Origin: Desulfuromonas sp.
GTDB lineage: Bacteria > Desulfobacterota > Desulfuromonadia > Desulfuromonadales > SZUA-401
Reading direction: 5' to 3'
Length of the DNA stretch: 19,382 bases
Assembly: GCA_002869605.1 (NCBI GenBank)
Contig: PKUI01000051.1
Location: forward strand, 1 to 19,382
Shown here in pieces: positions 8,433 through 16,646 of the stretch; positions within the stretch are counted from its first letter, which is position 1, and each line of letters opens with the position of its first letter. The notes below the pieces were generated by a model. The model saw nothing but the letters and a program-made list of their open reading frames with translations. It was not told where the DNA came from and did not search any database. Position numbers and translations under genes: made by a program.

Positions 8433-9179
8433 ATGCCCATGACCGGCAACCATTTTGTCCGCTTCGGACAACTACAGCACAACGACCCCAAGTTCGGACG
8501 CCTGCTCGCGATTTCCCTGGCGTTGCACGTGGTGCTGTGGCTCGTCTTCCAGCTGGTCCTGAGCAATCGCTTCGACGCCCCGCCCAAAACCGTCTACTAC
8601 GTCGACCTCACCCAGCTGCCGGTCAAGAATCCGCGCGCCGGTCGCCCGGCGCCCCCGGCGCCAAAGGTCAAGACCCCGCCGCCGGCAACGCGCAAACCGG
8701 CCGCCAAGCCGGCACCAAGCAGCGACTCCACACGTGCCGCCATTGACAAGCTGCGCGCCGAAAAAACCCGCAGTACCCAGGAACAGGCGCTGCGCGACAA
8801 ACTTGCGGCGCTCACCGCCGAAGATACCCGCGAGGCCACCCCGGCGGCAGCCAGCGACGCCCCGCTCGGTTCGGTTACCGGACGGGGGGACGAAATCGGT
8901 CCCAGCCAGCGGGAATGGCTCCAGGCCAAGCTCAAGGAACTCTGGAACCTGTCCCGCTACCAGGTCGACAGCCTTGACCTTCAGGCAGAAATTGACCTTG
9001 ACTTCAGTGCTACCGGGAAACTACTCAGCTACAGCTTTCACGAGCGCTCCGGCAGCAGCCGCTTCGACGACTCGGTGCTGCGCGTCATGCTCAAGCTCAA
9101 GGACCAGGCTCTGCCGCTCGACCTCGAACGGCGCACCCGCATCCGCGCCATCTTCAACCTAAAGGATTTGTTACGTTGA
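8433..9179 (+). CDS. tolA: TolA-like envelope protein with TonB C-terminal domain
   Basis: The 248-residue protein has an N-terminal membrane anchor at about 22-44 (LLAISLALHVVLWLVFQLVL). A proline/alanine/lysine-rich linker (about 60-100: PAPPAPKVKTPPPATRKPA) and a charged helical segment (RAEKTRSTQEQALRDKLAAL) follow. The C-terminal TonB/TolA-C-like domain spans about 155-248 (LKELWNLSRYQVDSLDLQAEIDLDF..., GSSRFDDSVLRVM). It would span the periplasm and connect the TolQR motor with TolB and Pal. It is much shorter than E. coli TolA (about 420 residues) because the long helix is reduced, as in many non-enteric species. A second ATG three codons later (8439) is an alternative start. Order in the operon and domain layout make the call secure. 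Confidence 0.9.
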   Translation: MPMTGNHFVRFGQLQHNDPKFGRLLAISLALHVVLWLVFQLVLSNRFDAPPKTVYYVDLTQLPVKNPRAGRPAPPAPKVKTPPPATRKPAAKPAPSSDSTRAAIDKLRAEKTRSTQEQALRDKLAALTAEDTREATPAAASDAPLGSVTGRGDEIGPSQREWLQAKLKELWNLSRYQVDSLDLQAEIDLDFSATGKLLSYSFHERSGSSRFDDSVLRVMLKLKDQALPLDLERRTRIRAIFNLKDLLR

Positions 9180-10480
9180 CTGTACGTACCCTGTTGATCG
9201 CTCTGCTTGTCTGCATCGCCCCCCTTACCCCGGTTGCGGCCGAGGAGAGCCTCGAAATCAGTGCCCCGGGCGTAGAAACCATCCCGATCGCCATCACCCT
9301 GCCGCTCGCCATGGAGAACAACGCCGAACCCCGCATCCCGCAGGAGGTTGCCGAAGTTCTCAACTACGACCTCGAGCTCTCCGGGCTGTTCCGCCCCATC
9401 GACCCCGCGGCGTTTTTGGACGACGCCGGCCACCTCGGCCTTAACAGCGCTGCCGTGGCCTTCGGCGAGTGGCGCCTGCTCGGCGCCGAGGCGGTCATCA
9501 AGGGGGGCTACCAACAGCTGGGAGCGGAGCTGGTCCTCGAGCTGCGCCTGTTCGACACCGTCAAGCGCCGTCTGCTGGCCGGACGTCGCTACGTCGGCAC
9601 CCGGGGGGATTTGCGGCGCATGGCCCACGCCTTCGCCGACGAGGTCTTAAACAGCCTCACCGGGGAACCCGGACCGTTTTCAGGGCGCATCGCCTTTATC
9701 TCCAACGCCACCGGCAACAAGGAGCTCTACCTGATGGATGTCGACGGCCGTAACGAGGTGCGCCTGACCAACCATCAAAGTATCGTGCTTAACCCTGACT
9801 TCTCGCCGATCAGCAAGGAGATCATCTTCACCTCCTATCTCAAGGGGAACCCCGACCTCTATCGCAAGGAGATCTACACCGGCCGCGAGGCACGTATCTC
9901 CATGCGCGAGGGGCTCAACGTCGGGGCCCGCTTTGCTCCCGACGGGCGCGAAATCGTCCTGACCCTCTCGGAGCGGGGCAATTTCGACCTTACGCTGATC
10001 TCCCCCTCCGGCACCCTGTTGCGCCGCCTCAGCACCAGTTGGGGTATCGACAGCGACCCGACCTGGAGCCCCGACGGGGACCAGCTCGCGTTCGTCTCCG
10101 ACCGCCACGGCAACCCGCATCTTTTCATCTTCGACCTCGGGCGCAACGAGGTCGCGCGCCTGACACACAACGGCAAGTACCACGCGACCCCGACCTGGAG
10201 CCCCAAGGGGGACCTGATCGCCTTCTCCCGCATGGCCGAGGGGCAGTTCGACATCTATACCATCCGCCCGGACGGCAGCGACGAACGCCGCCTGACCTTC
10301 GGACCGGGCAACAAGGAACACCCGCGCTGGAGTCCCGATGGCCGCTTCCTGGTCTATTCCTCGACCGAAAGCGGTACCCGTTCGATTTACATCATGCGTG
10401 CCGATGGCACCGGTGCACGCCGGATTTCGCGGGGTCCGGGGAACAGCCAACACCCGGCCTGGTCGACTTCCTGGGACTAA
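9176..10480 (+). CDS. tolB: TolB, periplasmic beta-propeller protein
   Basis: The 434-residue protein has a cleavable signal peptide (about residues 1-22, ending PVAA before EES). An N-terminal alpha/beta domain (about 25-155) precedes a C-terminal beta-propeller. The propeller shows the repeated motif of the type xLYxMDxDGxxxxRLT...PxWSPDG, at least four times (for example ELYLMDVDGRNEVRLTN, LFIFDLGRNEVARLTH, DIYTIRPDGSDERRLTF, SIYIMRADGTGARRIS). TolB interacts with Pal and TolA in the periplasm. The start is TTG at 9176, overlapping the tolA stop (TTGA) and preceded by AAAGGA at 9161-9166, so it is translationally coupled to tolA. Confidence 0.96.
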   Translation: MTVRTLLIALLVCIAPLTPVAAEESLEISAPGVETIPIAITLPLAMENNAEPRIPQEVAEVLNYDLELSGLFRPIDPAAFLDDAGHLGLNSAAVAFGEWRLLGAEAVIKGGYQQLGAELVLELRLFDTVKRRLLAGRRYVGTRGDLRRMAHAFADEVLNSLTGEPGPFSGRIAFISNATGNKELYLMDVDGRNEVRLTNHQSIVLNPDFSPISKEIIFTSYLKGNPDLYRKEIYTGREARISMREGLNVGARFAPDGREIVLTLSERGNFDLTLISPSGTLLRRLSTSWGIDSDPTWSPDGDQLAFVSDRHGNPHLFIFDLGRNEVARLTHNGKYHATPTWSPKGDLIAFSRMAEGQFDIYTIRPDGSDERRLTFGPGNKEHPRWSPDGRFLVYSSTESGTRSIYIMRADGTGARRISRGPGNSQHPAWSTSWD

Positions 10481-10494
10481 GTTACCGGTGGCGC

Positions 10495-10524
10495 TTGAAT
10501 TTTTCCCGTGGCTGCCTGTATAAT
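10495..10524 (+). promoter_or_regulatory. Internal sigma70-type promoter before pal
   Basis: TTGAAT (10495-10500), an 18-base spacer and a perfect TATAAT (10519-10524) lie in the 130-base gap between tolB and pal. This would give pal and cpoB their own transcript, in keeping with Pal being needed in higher amounts than the motor proteins. Confidence 0.7.
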
Positions 10525-10532
10525 GCGTCCGT

Positions 10533-10563
10533 CATAACCTGATTCAAAACCTCAGATGTTATG
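10533..10563 (+). promoter_or_regulatory. Stem-loop in the pal mRNA leader
   Basis: CATAAC (10533-10538) is the exact inverse complement of GTTATG (10558-10563). Inside it CTGA (10539-10542) pairs with TCAG (10552-10555), leaving a two-base bulge. It would lie at the very 5' end of a transcript from the TATAAT promoter. Such 5' hairpins can protect an mRNA from decay; that role is an inference. Confidence 0.45.
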
Positions 10564-10610
10564 AACTTTGACATACCGCCTTATTGAAGATGAACTGAAA
10601 GGAGAGTGAA

Positions 10611-11132
10611 TTGAAACAGAATCTTAAGCGCATCATTGTGCTGATCGCCATTCTAAGTATCTCCCTGGGTATCGGCTGCGCAAAAAAACCGGTCAGCGAT
10701 GACGGTGCCGCCGGTGGAGCCGCAGGAACTACGGATGGCAGTGGTCAGAATGGCAGCTTCTCCAGCCAGAGTGTCACCGATGCAACAGCTTCCAATGTCC
10801 CATCCTCCCTGCAGCGTATCCACTTTGACTTCGACTCCTACGTCCTGACCTCGTCGTCCAAAGCGGCCCTCGAAGACAATGCGGCCTATCTCAAGGCCCA
10901 TGCCGACGCCAAGGTGCAAATCGAGGGTCACTGCGACGAGCGTGGCTCCGACGAATACAACCTGGTACTGGGTGAGAAACGTGCCCGTGCCACTAGGGCT
11001 TACCTGGTCTCGCTCGGTATCGACAGCCGTCGTCTGTCGGTCATTTCCTTCGGCGAGGAACGCCCCCTCGATCCTTCGAGCGGTGAGTCTGCCTGGTCCA
11101 AGAACCGTCGCGCCGAGTTCGTAACCCGTTAA
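10611..11132 (+). CDS. pal: Pal, peptidoglycan-associated lipoprotein
   Basis: The 173-residue protein begins with a TTG codon preceded by a strong AAAGGAGAG site (10599-10607). The lipobox SLGIGC puts the lipidated cysteine at residue 23. A Gly/Ser/Ala-rich linker (about 30-60) leads to an OmpA-like peptidoglycan-binding domain (about 68-173). That domain shows IHFDFDSYVLT, the core IEGHCDERGSDEYNLVLGEKRA and the closing SKNRRAEFVTR. Pal is anchored in the outer membrane, binds peptidoglycan and is the partner of TolB and TolA. A good separate promoter and leader hairpin lie upstream. Confidence 0.96.
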   Translation: MKQNLKRIIVLIAILSISLGIGCAKKPVSDDGAAGGAAGTTDGSGQNGSFSSQSVTDATASNVPSSLQRIHFDFDSYVLTSSSKAALEDNAAYLKAHADAKVQIEGHCDERGSDEYNLVLGEKRARATRAYLVSLGIDSRRLSVISFGEERPLDPSSGESAWSKNRRAEFVTR

Positions 11133-11152
11133 ACCACACCGCAATCCATCGA

Positions 11153-11184
11153 CGAGGGGTCACCAGCAGGTGGCCCCTTGCCTT
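11153..11184 (+). terminator. Hairpin between pal and cpoB, possible attenuator
   Basis: GGGGTCACC (11156-11164), an AGCA loop and GGTGGCCCC (11169-11177) form a stem with one G-T pair that extends to 12 pairs (11153-11180). It is followed by CCTTTTC, so the U tract is short. It looks like a leaky terminator that would lower cpoB relative to pal, or a 3' stabilising structure for pal mRNA. Confidence 0.5.
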
Positions 11185-11199
11185 TTCTGGAGAACTGAC

Positions 11200-11994
11200 A
11201 TGAAACGTCTCGGTGTTCTGCTGCTGAGCCTGTGGCTCACCAGCCTCTGCGCCTGCGTTGCCCCCCAATCCCAACTACGCACCGAACAGGACATGGCGGA
11301 GATGAAACGCCGCCTGGCCGAGGTCGAGCGGCGCACTTCCGGAGTCGGCGAGGAAGGCCTGCTCGGCACCATGGACCGTCTGGCCGAATCGGGACGACGT
11401 CTCGCGGAAACCCAGGCTTCGCTCGACGCCCTGCGCGTCGAGTTCCAGACCGTCAACGGGCGGCTCGCCGACCAGGACACTGACCTGCAACGGTTGCGCG
11501 ACGAACTAGCCCTGATCCGCGAAGACCTCAACCTGCGGATCGAGGCGCTTGAACTGCGCCTCAACGAACTCTCCGCCAAACCAACCACAACCTCAGCCCC
11601 ACAAGCCAACAACACCTCCAAGGCACAAAGCCCCGAGGAGATCTACACCCGGAGTCTGGCACTGGTCAGGGAAGGGAAAGATATGCAGGCTGCCCGCGAA
11701 GGTTTTCAGGCTTTTCTCAAGGACTACCCGCAGCACTCACTGGCGATCAATGCCGAGTACTGGATCGGCGAAACCTACTATGGCGACAAGCAGTATAAAA
11801 ATGCCATTCTGCAATTCCAGGAGATCATTGACAAAAACCCGCAGCATGTGAAAGTTCCTTCGGCCCTGCTCAAGCAGGCTCTCGCCTTTCAAGGGCTCGG
11901 CGACCACGAAAACGCCCGCCTGCTGCTGGAAAAGGTGGTGGCGAGCTACCCTCAGTCTCCTGAAGCGGGTAAGGCCCAACAGAAACTCAAATAA
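11200..11994 (+). CDS. cpoB: CpoB (YbgF), Tol-Pal associated coiled-coil/TPR protein
   Basis: The 264-residue protein starts at the ATG at 11200, with GGAG at 11189-11192; a GTG at 11170 in the upstream hairpin is unlikely. The N-terminus is a signal sequence ending LCAC (Cys19), a slightly off-consensus lipobox, so it may be a lipoprotein rather than a soluble periplasmic protein as in E. coli. A heptad-rich coiled coil spans about 25-130 (MAEMKRRLAEVERR, LNLRIEALELRLNEL). A spacer rich in Thr/Ser/Pro comes next. The C-terminal half (about 147-264) holds TPR repeats (EIYTRSLALVREGK, AINAEYWIGETYYGDKQY, PSALLKQALAFQGLG, SYPQSPEAGKAQQKL). CpoB coordinates peptidoglycan synthesis with Tol-driven constriction in E. 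coli. It ends at a strong terminator. Confidence 0.93.
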   Translation: MKRLGVLLLSLWLTSLCACVAPQSQLRTEQDMAEMKRRLAEVERRTSGVGEEGLLGTMDRLAESGRRLAETQASLDALRVEFQTVNGRLADQDTDLQRLRDELALIREDLNLRIEALELRLNELSAKPTTTSAPQANNTSKAQSPEEIYTRSLALVREGKDMQAAREGFQAFLKDYPQHSLAINAEYWIGETYYGDKQYKNAILQFQEIIDKNPQHVKVPSALLKQALAFQGLGDHENARLLLEKVVASYPQSPEAGKAQQKLK

Positions 11995-12017
11995 CCTCAG
12001 CACTGCTCGAAAAAAAA

Positions 12018-12048
12018 GGGAGAAGCTCTGCAGAGCTTCTCCCTTTTT
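12018..12048. terminator. Bidirectional rho-independent terminator
   Basis: A perfect 26-base palindrome (12018-12043) consists of GGGAGAAGCTCTG and its exact inverse complement. It is preceded by a run of As (12010-12017) and followed by five Ts (12044-12048). It can terminate cpoB on the plus strand and the convergent chemoreceptor gene, which ends at 12071, on the minus strand. Confidence 0.9.
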
Positions 12049-12070
12049 GCATTCAGTCTGTCGCGCGGTA

Positions 12071-13876
12071 TCAGTTCGTCGTCTCGGAAAAAAACTCGTC
12101 GAGTTGGGCATCGAGATTCTCCTCGCTGAGCTCCCCGCCACCGCCGCTGTTCTTTGAATCATCTTCAGACTCCACCGGCTGACTATCGTGACTCCGGAAC
12201 AGCGCGACCTCCTTCTCCAGCTTTTCAGTGAGTCGCAAGGCATCGGCAATCTGTGCAATCAGGTCATCCGCGGTATTCGAATTGTGCTGCAGCACCTCCG
12301 AGGTCTCGGTAACAAAGGTCTTCACCTGGTCACCATAGACGAGCTGCTGAATCGCCGCCTCTTTGAGCAGTTGAGCCTTTTCGTTGTCATTAACCACACT
12401 CTCGAGGTACTTGCGATTACCCTTGGCCTGCTCAGTGGTCGCGGTATTGATCTGCTGGGCGAGTATCTTCATCTGTTCCAGCGCATGGACGATATGCAGG
12501 ATCCGGCCCTCCTGCTCCTGAATCGCCTGCCGCGACTGGCGTACACGGTCAAGGTTCTTTTCGGCCTCCTTGGCGATCAGGTTGCTGCCGGTGGCCTGTT
12601 CGATGGTCCCGGTGGCGATCCTCTGCACCATTTCCGAAGCCTCTTCGGCACTCTGATCAATGCGATGCAGGGCATCGTTGGCGCTGCGCGAAGTCTCGAC
12701 CCCGTCACTGACCGACTGGACCCCGTCACTAACGGTTTTTTCCACCGCTTTCGTCTCGCGCTGGATATTTTCGACCAGCCCTTCGATCTCCTGGGTCGAT
12801 GCTGCAGTGCGCTGCGCCAGTGAACGGACCTCCTCGGCAACAACGGCAAAGGCGCGCCCCTTGTCACCTGCCTGGGCAGCAATGATCGACGCGTTGAGCG
12901 ACAGCAGGTTGGTCTGCTCGACGATCTCGGTAATGATGCTCAGGAACGAACCGATCTCGGTGGTATGCTCGGCAAGCCGCTTGATCGCGTGGAGCGACTG
13001 CTGGCTGTTGGTCTCGATCTGCTCGACCGCCCGCTGCATCGAGTTCATCGCCGTGATGCCCTCCTGAGCCTGCTCACGAACCTTGCGTGAGGCCTCGGCC
13101 GTGCGCTGGGCGTTGTCACGCATATGACCTGTCGTCGCGCTGATCTGGATGATCGAACCCGAGGTCTGCTCGGTCGACTCGGAGAGATACTCGACGTTCT
13201 GTGCGGTCTCGCGGATGCTCGCAGCCATTTCCTCGATAGATGCCGAGGTTTCGAGAATCGAAGCATGAAACTGGTCGGCACGCTCCGAAATCTCGTCCGT
13301 GGTCGCACTCATCTCGGTACTCAGGGCAGTGCGGTCAGATGCCCGCGCCGCCAAGTCCTCGACCTCCTTGATGATCTCGCGAAAAGCGCGTGCCATGTTC
13401 TCGGCAGCCACCGAGGTTTCGACAAACTTATCGATCTGGGCCCGGTTGCCATCCGCCAGGTGAATAGCGCCCTGATCGAGGATACGATGAATCGGGGTAA
13501 ACTCGTCGGCAATGGTCTGAACCACTTCAATCAGGCGCCCGACACGCTGGTTCAGCTCCCTTTGCAGCTCCGTCTGAACCGTCAGGTGATCCCCCTCACC
13601 GGTCAGCATACGCTCCGTATCCATGCCGATCAGGCTGGTCAGTTCGTTGCACTGATTCGCCAGGTTGTTGCTCAGCACCTGGCGAATGCACCAATAGCTG
13701 AACAGTCCAACCAGCAATCCGGCAATCACACACCCGACGGCATACAACGGGTTAAATGCCGAAGCGCCAAAAAAGACTGCGGAATAAAAGGGAAAAACAA
13801 AACCCATGGCCAGCCCGAAGCCGATCATGAAGAGGCGGGTGGTCCTGAGGGTCTGCAGATAACGATTGATGAACAT
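12071..13876 (-). CDS. Methyl-accepting chemotaxis protein without a periplasmic sensor domain
   Basis: The 601-residue protein starts at the ATG at 13876 behind an AAAGGAG site. Two hydrophobic segments (about 14-35 and 43-65) are separated by only about 8-10 residues, so almost nothing is exposed outside the membrane. The rest is a long cytoplasmic helical rod with the repeated Ala/Ser/Thr/Glu pattern of chemoreceptors. The hairpin tip is around residues 315-360 (IVEQTNLLSLNASIIAAQAG, then RAFAVVAEEVRSLAQRT). This departs from the usual IEAARAG, having Ile and Gln where Glu and Arg are expected. The C-terminus is acidic (SEENLDAQLDEFFSETTN) and lacks an NWETF-type CheR-binding pentapeptide. 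It probably reports to a CheA/CheW complex; the stimulus must be internal or from the membrane. No che genes are nearby. Confidence 0.9.
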   Translation of the reverse strand: MFINRYLQTLRTTRLFMIGFGLAMGFVFPFYSAVFFGASAFNPLYAVGCVIAGLLVGLFSYWCIRQVLSNNLANQCNELTSLIGMDTERMLTGEGDHLTVQTELQRELNQRVGRLIEVVQTIADEFTPIHRILDQGAIHLADGNRAQIDKFVETSVAAENMARAFREIIKEVEDLAARASDRTALSTEMSATTDEISERADQFHASILETSASIEEMAASIRETAQNVEYLSESTEQTSGSIIQISATTGHMRDNAQRTAEASRKVREQAQEGITAMNSMQRAVEQIETNSQQSLHAIKRLAEHTTEIGSFLSIITEIVEQTNLLSLNASIIAAQAGDKGRAFAVVAEEVRSLAQRTAASTQEIEGLVENIQRETKAVEKTVSDGVQSVSDGVETSRSANDALHRIDQSAEEASEMVQRIATGTIEQATGSNLIAKEAEKNLDRVRQSRQAIQEQEGRILHIVHALEQMKILAQQINTATTEQAKGNRKYLESVVNDNEKAQLLKEAAIQQLVYGDQVKTFVTETSEVLQHNSNTADDLIAQIADALRLTEKLEKEVALFRSHDSQPVESEDDSKNSGGGGELSEENLDAQLDEFFSETTN

Positions 13877-13919
13877 TGGCGGCTCCTTTACTTGACCACA
13901 AAAAAAGCCAAACGTTCAC

Positions 13920-13949
13920 AATATAGGCAGGTTGCGCCTCTATTGACAA
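13920..13949 (-). promoter_or_regulatory. Putative promoter of the chemoreceptor gene
   Basis: On the minus strand TTGTCA (13944-13949), 18 bases, then TATATT (13920-13925), about 45 bases upstream of the chemoreceptor start. The stretch is conspicuously AT-rich compared with the flanking genes. Both boxes match 5 of 6 bases of the consensus. Confidence 0.55.
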
Positions 13950-13982
13950 TTAAATTAATAAAATATAACACTTGCAGGCGCC

Positions 13983-14873
13983 CTAGGGATGCAGGGGTCG
14001 ATCGAGCTGTCTATACTGGATCGCCTCGGCGAGGTGCCTTCGCTGCAAGGCGTCGTCGCCGGCCAGGTCCGCAATGGTCCGGGCCACCTTGAGAATCCGC
14101 GCATAGCTACGTGCCGAGAGCCCGAGTCGATCAATCACGTCCTTGAGTAAGGCATCCCCCTCTGCATCGGTCTGGCAATAACCCCGCAGGTGCCGGGCCT
14201 GCATCTGCGCATTGGCATGCAGGCCATGTTCCGCCAGGCGCTCATACTGCCGCCCCCGTGCCTGCGCCACCCGCCCCTGGATCGTTGCGCTCGTCTCCTC
14301 CTCCCCCTGGCCAACCAGCTCCTGGTGCTCGATGCGCGGAACCGTGACATGCAGATCGATGCGGTCGAGCAGCGGCCCCGAGAGCCGTGAACGGTAGCGC
14401 TGACGCATCAGCGGCGTACAACTACAGGCATGCAGGGTGTCGCCGAGGTAACCGCACGGGCAGGGATTCATGGCGGCAATCAGCATGAAGTCGGCCGGGT
14501 AGGTCAAGGACTGGCTGACCCTGCTAATGGTTACCTGTCCGTCCTCCAGCGGCTGCCGCAACATTTCGAGAAGATTCTTCTTGAACTCCGGTAATTCATC
14601 GAGAAACAGTACACCGTTATGTGCCAGGCTCACTTCCCCGGGACGCGGATAACTACCACCACCGATCAGGCCGGCATACGAGACTGTGTGATGCGGATAC
14701 CTAAACGGGCGTCGCGAGAGCAGCTCCCCTTCGCCGCCGAGCAAACCGACCACCGAGTGAATTTTTGATGCCTCCAGCGCCTCCTCGAAGCTCATTGATG
14801 GCAGGATCGACGGGACCCTGCGGGCAAGCATGGTCTTGCCGCTCCCCGGCGGACCGATCATCAAGAAGTTGTG
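13983..14873 (-). pseudogene. comM: comM (yifB), C-terminal part; N-terminus displaced by an inserted element
   Basis: The frame encodes the last about 297 residues of ComM, a YifB-type AAA+ Mg-chelatase-like protein that promotes branch migration during natural transformation. It starts abruptly at [14 protein letters not shown], with the Walker A motif. It then shows the ATPase core ([51 protein letters not shown]) and the C-terminal helical domain ([19 protein letters not shown]). Full-length family members are about 500-510 residues, so about 210 N-terminal residues (the Lon-protease-like domain and the start of the ATPase domain) are missing. On the minus strand the frame upstream of His (14871-14873) reads Tyr, Thr, then a TAA stop at 14880-14882. 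An internal TTG/ATG (14864/14861) could at best make a fragment lacking the N-terminal domain. The missing part should lie beyond the right edge of the window, on the far side of the element. Confidence 0.92.
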
Positions 14874-14882
14874 GTATGTTTA
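14862..14882. mobile_element. comM/element junction (one attachment site)
   Basis: Codons for the conserved HN-x-L-M-I-G stretch of ComM end at 14871-14873. The next bases (GTATGTTTAACC) do not encode the Gly-rich residues expected upstream and begin an AT-rich tract. The crossover of the large serine integrase should fall within or very near this stretch. The exact core dinucleotide cannot be set without the other junction or an empty site. Identification of the element's left end is strong; the base-exact position is approximate. Confidence 0.7.
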
Positions 14883-14927
14883 ACCAATTTCTTTTATTGT
14901 TATTAAATCATTTCTTCCGAGGGCAAT

Positions 14928-16646
14928 ATGTCTAAGCCAATTTGCATATCGTACGTAAGATTTTCAACACCTGAGCAAGCAAGAGGCAGCAGTATTAAAA
15001 GGCAACTAGAGGAGTCTCGAAAATATGCCCAAGAGAACGGGCTGCAAATTGACGAAAAATATAATTACAGAGATGAGGGTTTATCGGCTCACAAAAGTCG
15101 CCATAAGGACCGGGGAGCATTTTGGAAACTACTTGATCTTATCCGGTCTGATGAAATTCCAAAGGGTTCGGTTTTACTGGTTGAGTCACTTGATCGAATA
15201 AGTCGTGAAAAGCCACTTACTGCACTCGCTACACTATCAGAAATAATTGATCATGACATAGCAATCGTCACTACGATGGATAAACAGCGTTATGATAAAG
15301 AAACAATTGATAGTGATTATACAAAGGTTTTATATGCCGTTGTAATCGCTGCTCGTGCTTATGATGAAAGCTTATCGAAGTCTATTAGACTTTCAGATGT
15401 ATGGGAAAGAAAAAGACGTAATATCAATACAATAAAAGCTACTAGCGTATGCCCGAATTGGCTCAAATTATCAAAAGACAAAAAGTCTTTTCTAATCGAC
15501 TCCCAAAAAGCGGAAATTGTAAGAAAAATTTTTGAATTATCTAAATCTGGAAATGGCGTTGCAACAATTGCTCGGATACTGAATGAAAATAATGTTCCAA
15601 CATTCAGCAACAAGAAAAGAAAAAACAAAGGATGGAACCCAAGTTACGTCTCTAAAATACTTCATAGCCGTGCTGTAATTGGCGAGTTTCAGCCTCATAA
15701 AATGGTAAACGGAAAGCGAATGCCTCTCGACGAAATTATCAGCGATTACTTTCCAAAGATTATTGACTCCACACTCTTCAATGCTGTTCAAGCAAGGTTT
15801 GCAAACAAGAAAAAATACGGTGGGAAAACCGGTAAAATATCAAATCTTTTTAGCGGTATCGCCTATTGTGGGGACTGTAAAGCCCCTATGCACATAGTCA
15901 ATAAAGGGAAACCACCAAAAGGCTATACTTATCTTGTATGCAGTAATGCTTTAAGAGCCGTTAAATGTGAATACAACGCTTTAAGGTATGATGAAATTGA
16001 GAAAGCTTTCGTTGAATATTGTGCTGAAATTGATTTTTTCAGTGTTTTGAACGGCGTTAAAAATGATGCTGTGACTCAGATAGAGAATTTAGAATCAGAA
16101 AAATTTGAAAAAACTTCGAAAATAAAGCACTTAAAAAAACGCTTAAAAGAAATTGAATCTACATACCTTGACCCTAAAAATGAAACAAGTTCTGACTATT
16201 TTATTGACTTTGCAAGCAAGACAAATGAAGAAATCAGTCGAAAAAAATCTGAAATTCATTTGCTATCAGACAAAATCAACAAACTTAAGCTAACAATTGA
16301 AAATGGATGCGACATAGAAAAAAACTTCGAAAAATACAACGAGATAATGAATGGCGACCTCAAGAAGGAAGATATTCGTAATTTTAGAATGAAACTAAGA
16401 AATGAAATCAAAAATATTGTATCATCAGTTACATTTTACCCAAAAGGGATTAACCAAATCGAACCGTCTAGAAATCATCGCTGCTTCAAGATAAAGTTTA
16501 ATAATGGCAACTATAGATTATTTAGTTATGACAGCGTCAATTCTAGCTACATGATGACAGTATACAAAAATGACGAAGAAATTGAATGGATGTATGATCG
16601 CAAAAATAAAAAATATAAAACAATTCAAAACCTAAAGAACAAGTGA
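14928..16646 (+). CDS. Large serine recombinase (site-specific integrase)
   Basis: The 572-residue protein starts at an ATG close behind GAGGG (14919-14923). The catalytic resolvase domain (about 5-150) has the nucleophile Ser13 in SYVRFSTPEQA and the motif LVESLDRISRE. The recombinase domain (about 165-285) contains EIVRKIFELSKSGNG and WNPSYVSKILHSRAVIGE. The zinc-ribbon domain follows with Cys314, 317, 338 and 347 (AYCGDCKAPM, YLVCSNALRAVKC). A long charged coiled coil (about 375-465) and a C-terminal tail complete it, the layout of phage- and ICE-type large serine integrases such as A118 or phiC31. It would integrate and, with a directionality factor, excise the element by crossing short att sites. 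It sits 54 bases inside the comM junction, pointing into the element. Codon use is far more AT-rich than in the neighbouring core genes. No separate directionality factor is evident. Confidence 0.93.
   Translation: MSKPICISYVRFSTPEQARGSSIKRQLEESRKYAQENGLQIDEKYNYRDEGLSAHKSRHKDRGAFWKLLDLIRSDEIPKGSVLLVESLDRISREKPLTALATLSEIIDHDIAIVTTMDKQRYDKETIDSDYTKVLYAVVIAARAYDESLSKSIRLSDVWERKRRNINTIKATSVCPNWLKLSKDKKSFLIDSQKAEIVRKIFELSKSGNGVATIARILNENNVPTFSNKKRKNKGWNPSYVSKILHSRAVIGEFQPHKMVNGKRMPLDEIISDYFPKIIDSTLFNAVQARFANKKKYGGKTGKISNLFSGIAYCGDCKAPMHIVNKGKPPKGYTYLVCSNALRAVKCEYNALRYDEIEKAFVEYCAEIDFFSVLNGVKNDAVTQIENLESEKFEKTSKIKHLKKRLKEIESTYLDPKNETSSDYFIDFASKTNEEISRKKSEIHLLSDKINKLKLTIENGCDIEKNFEKYNEIMNGDLKKEDIRNFRMKLRNEIKNIVSSVTFYPKGINQIEPSRNHRCFKIKFNNGNYRLFSYDSVNSSYMMTVYKNDEEIEWMYDRKNKKYKTIQNLKNK

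Noticed and set aside
10568..10596. Second promoter before pal with a perfect TTGACA
   Set aside because: No acceptable -10 box lies 16-18 bases downstream (TGAACT), while the TATAAT promoter upstream is far better.
13124..14092. 322-codon plus-strand frame across the chemoreceptor gene and comM end
   Set aside because: It crosses the intergenic gap and overlaps two supported genes on the other strand, with no domain in its translation.
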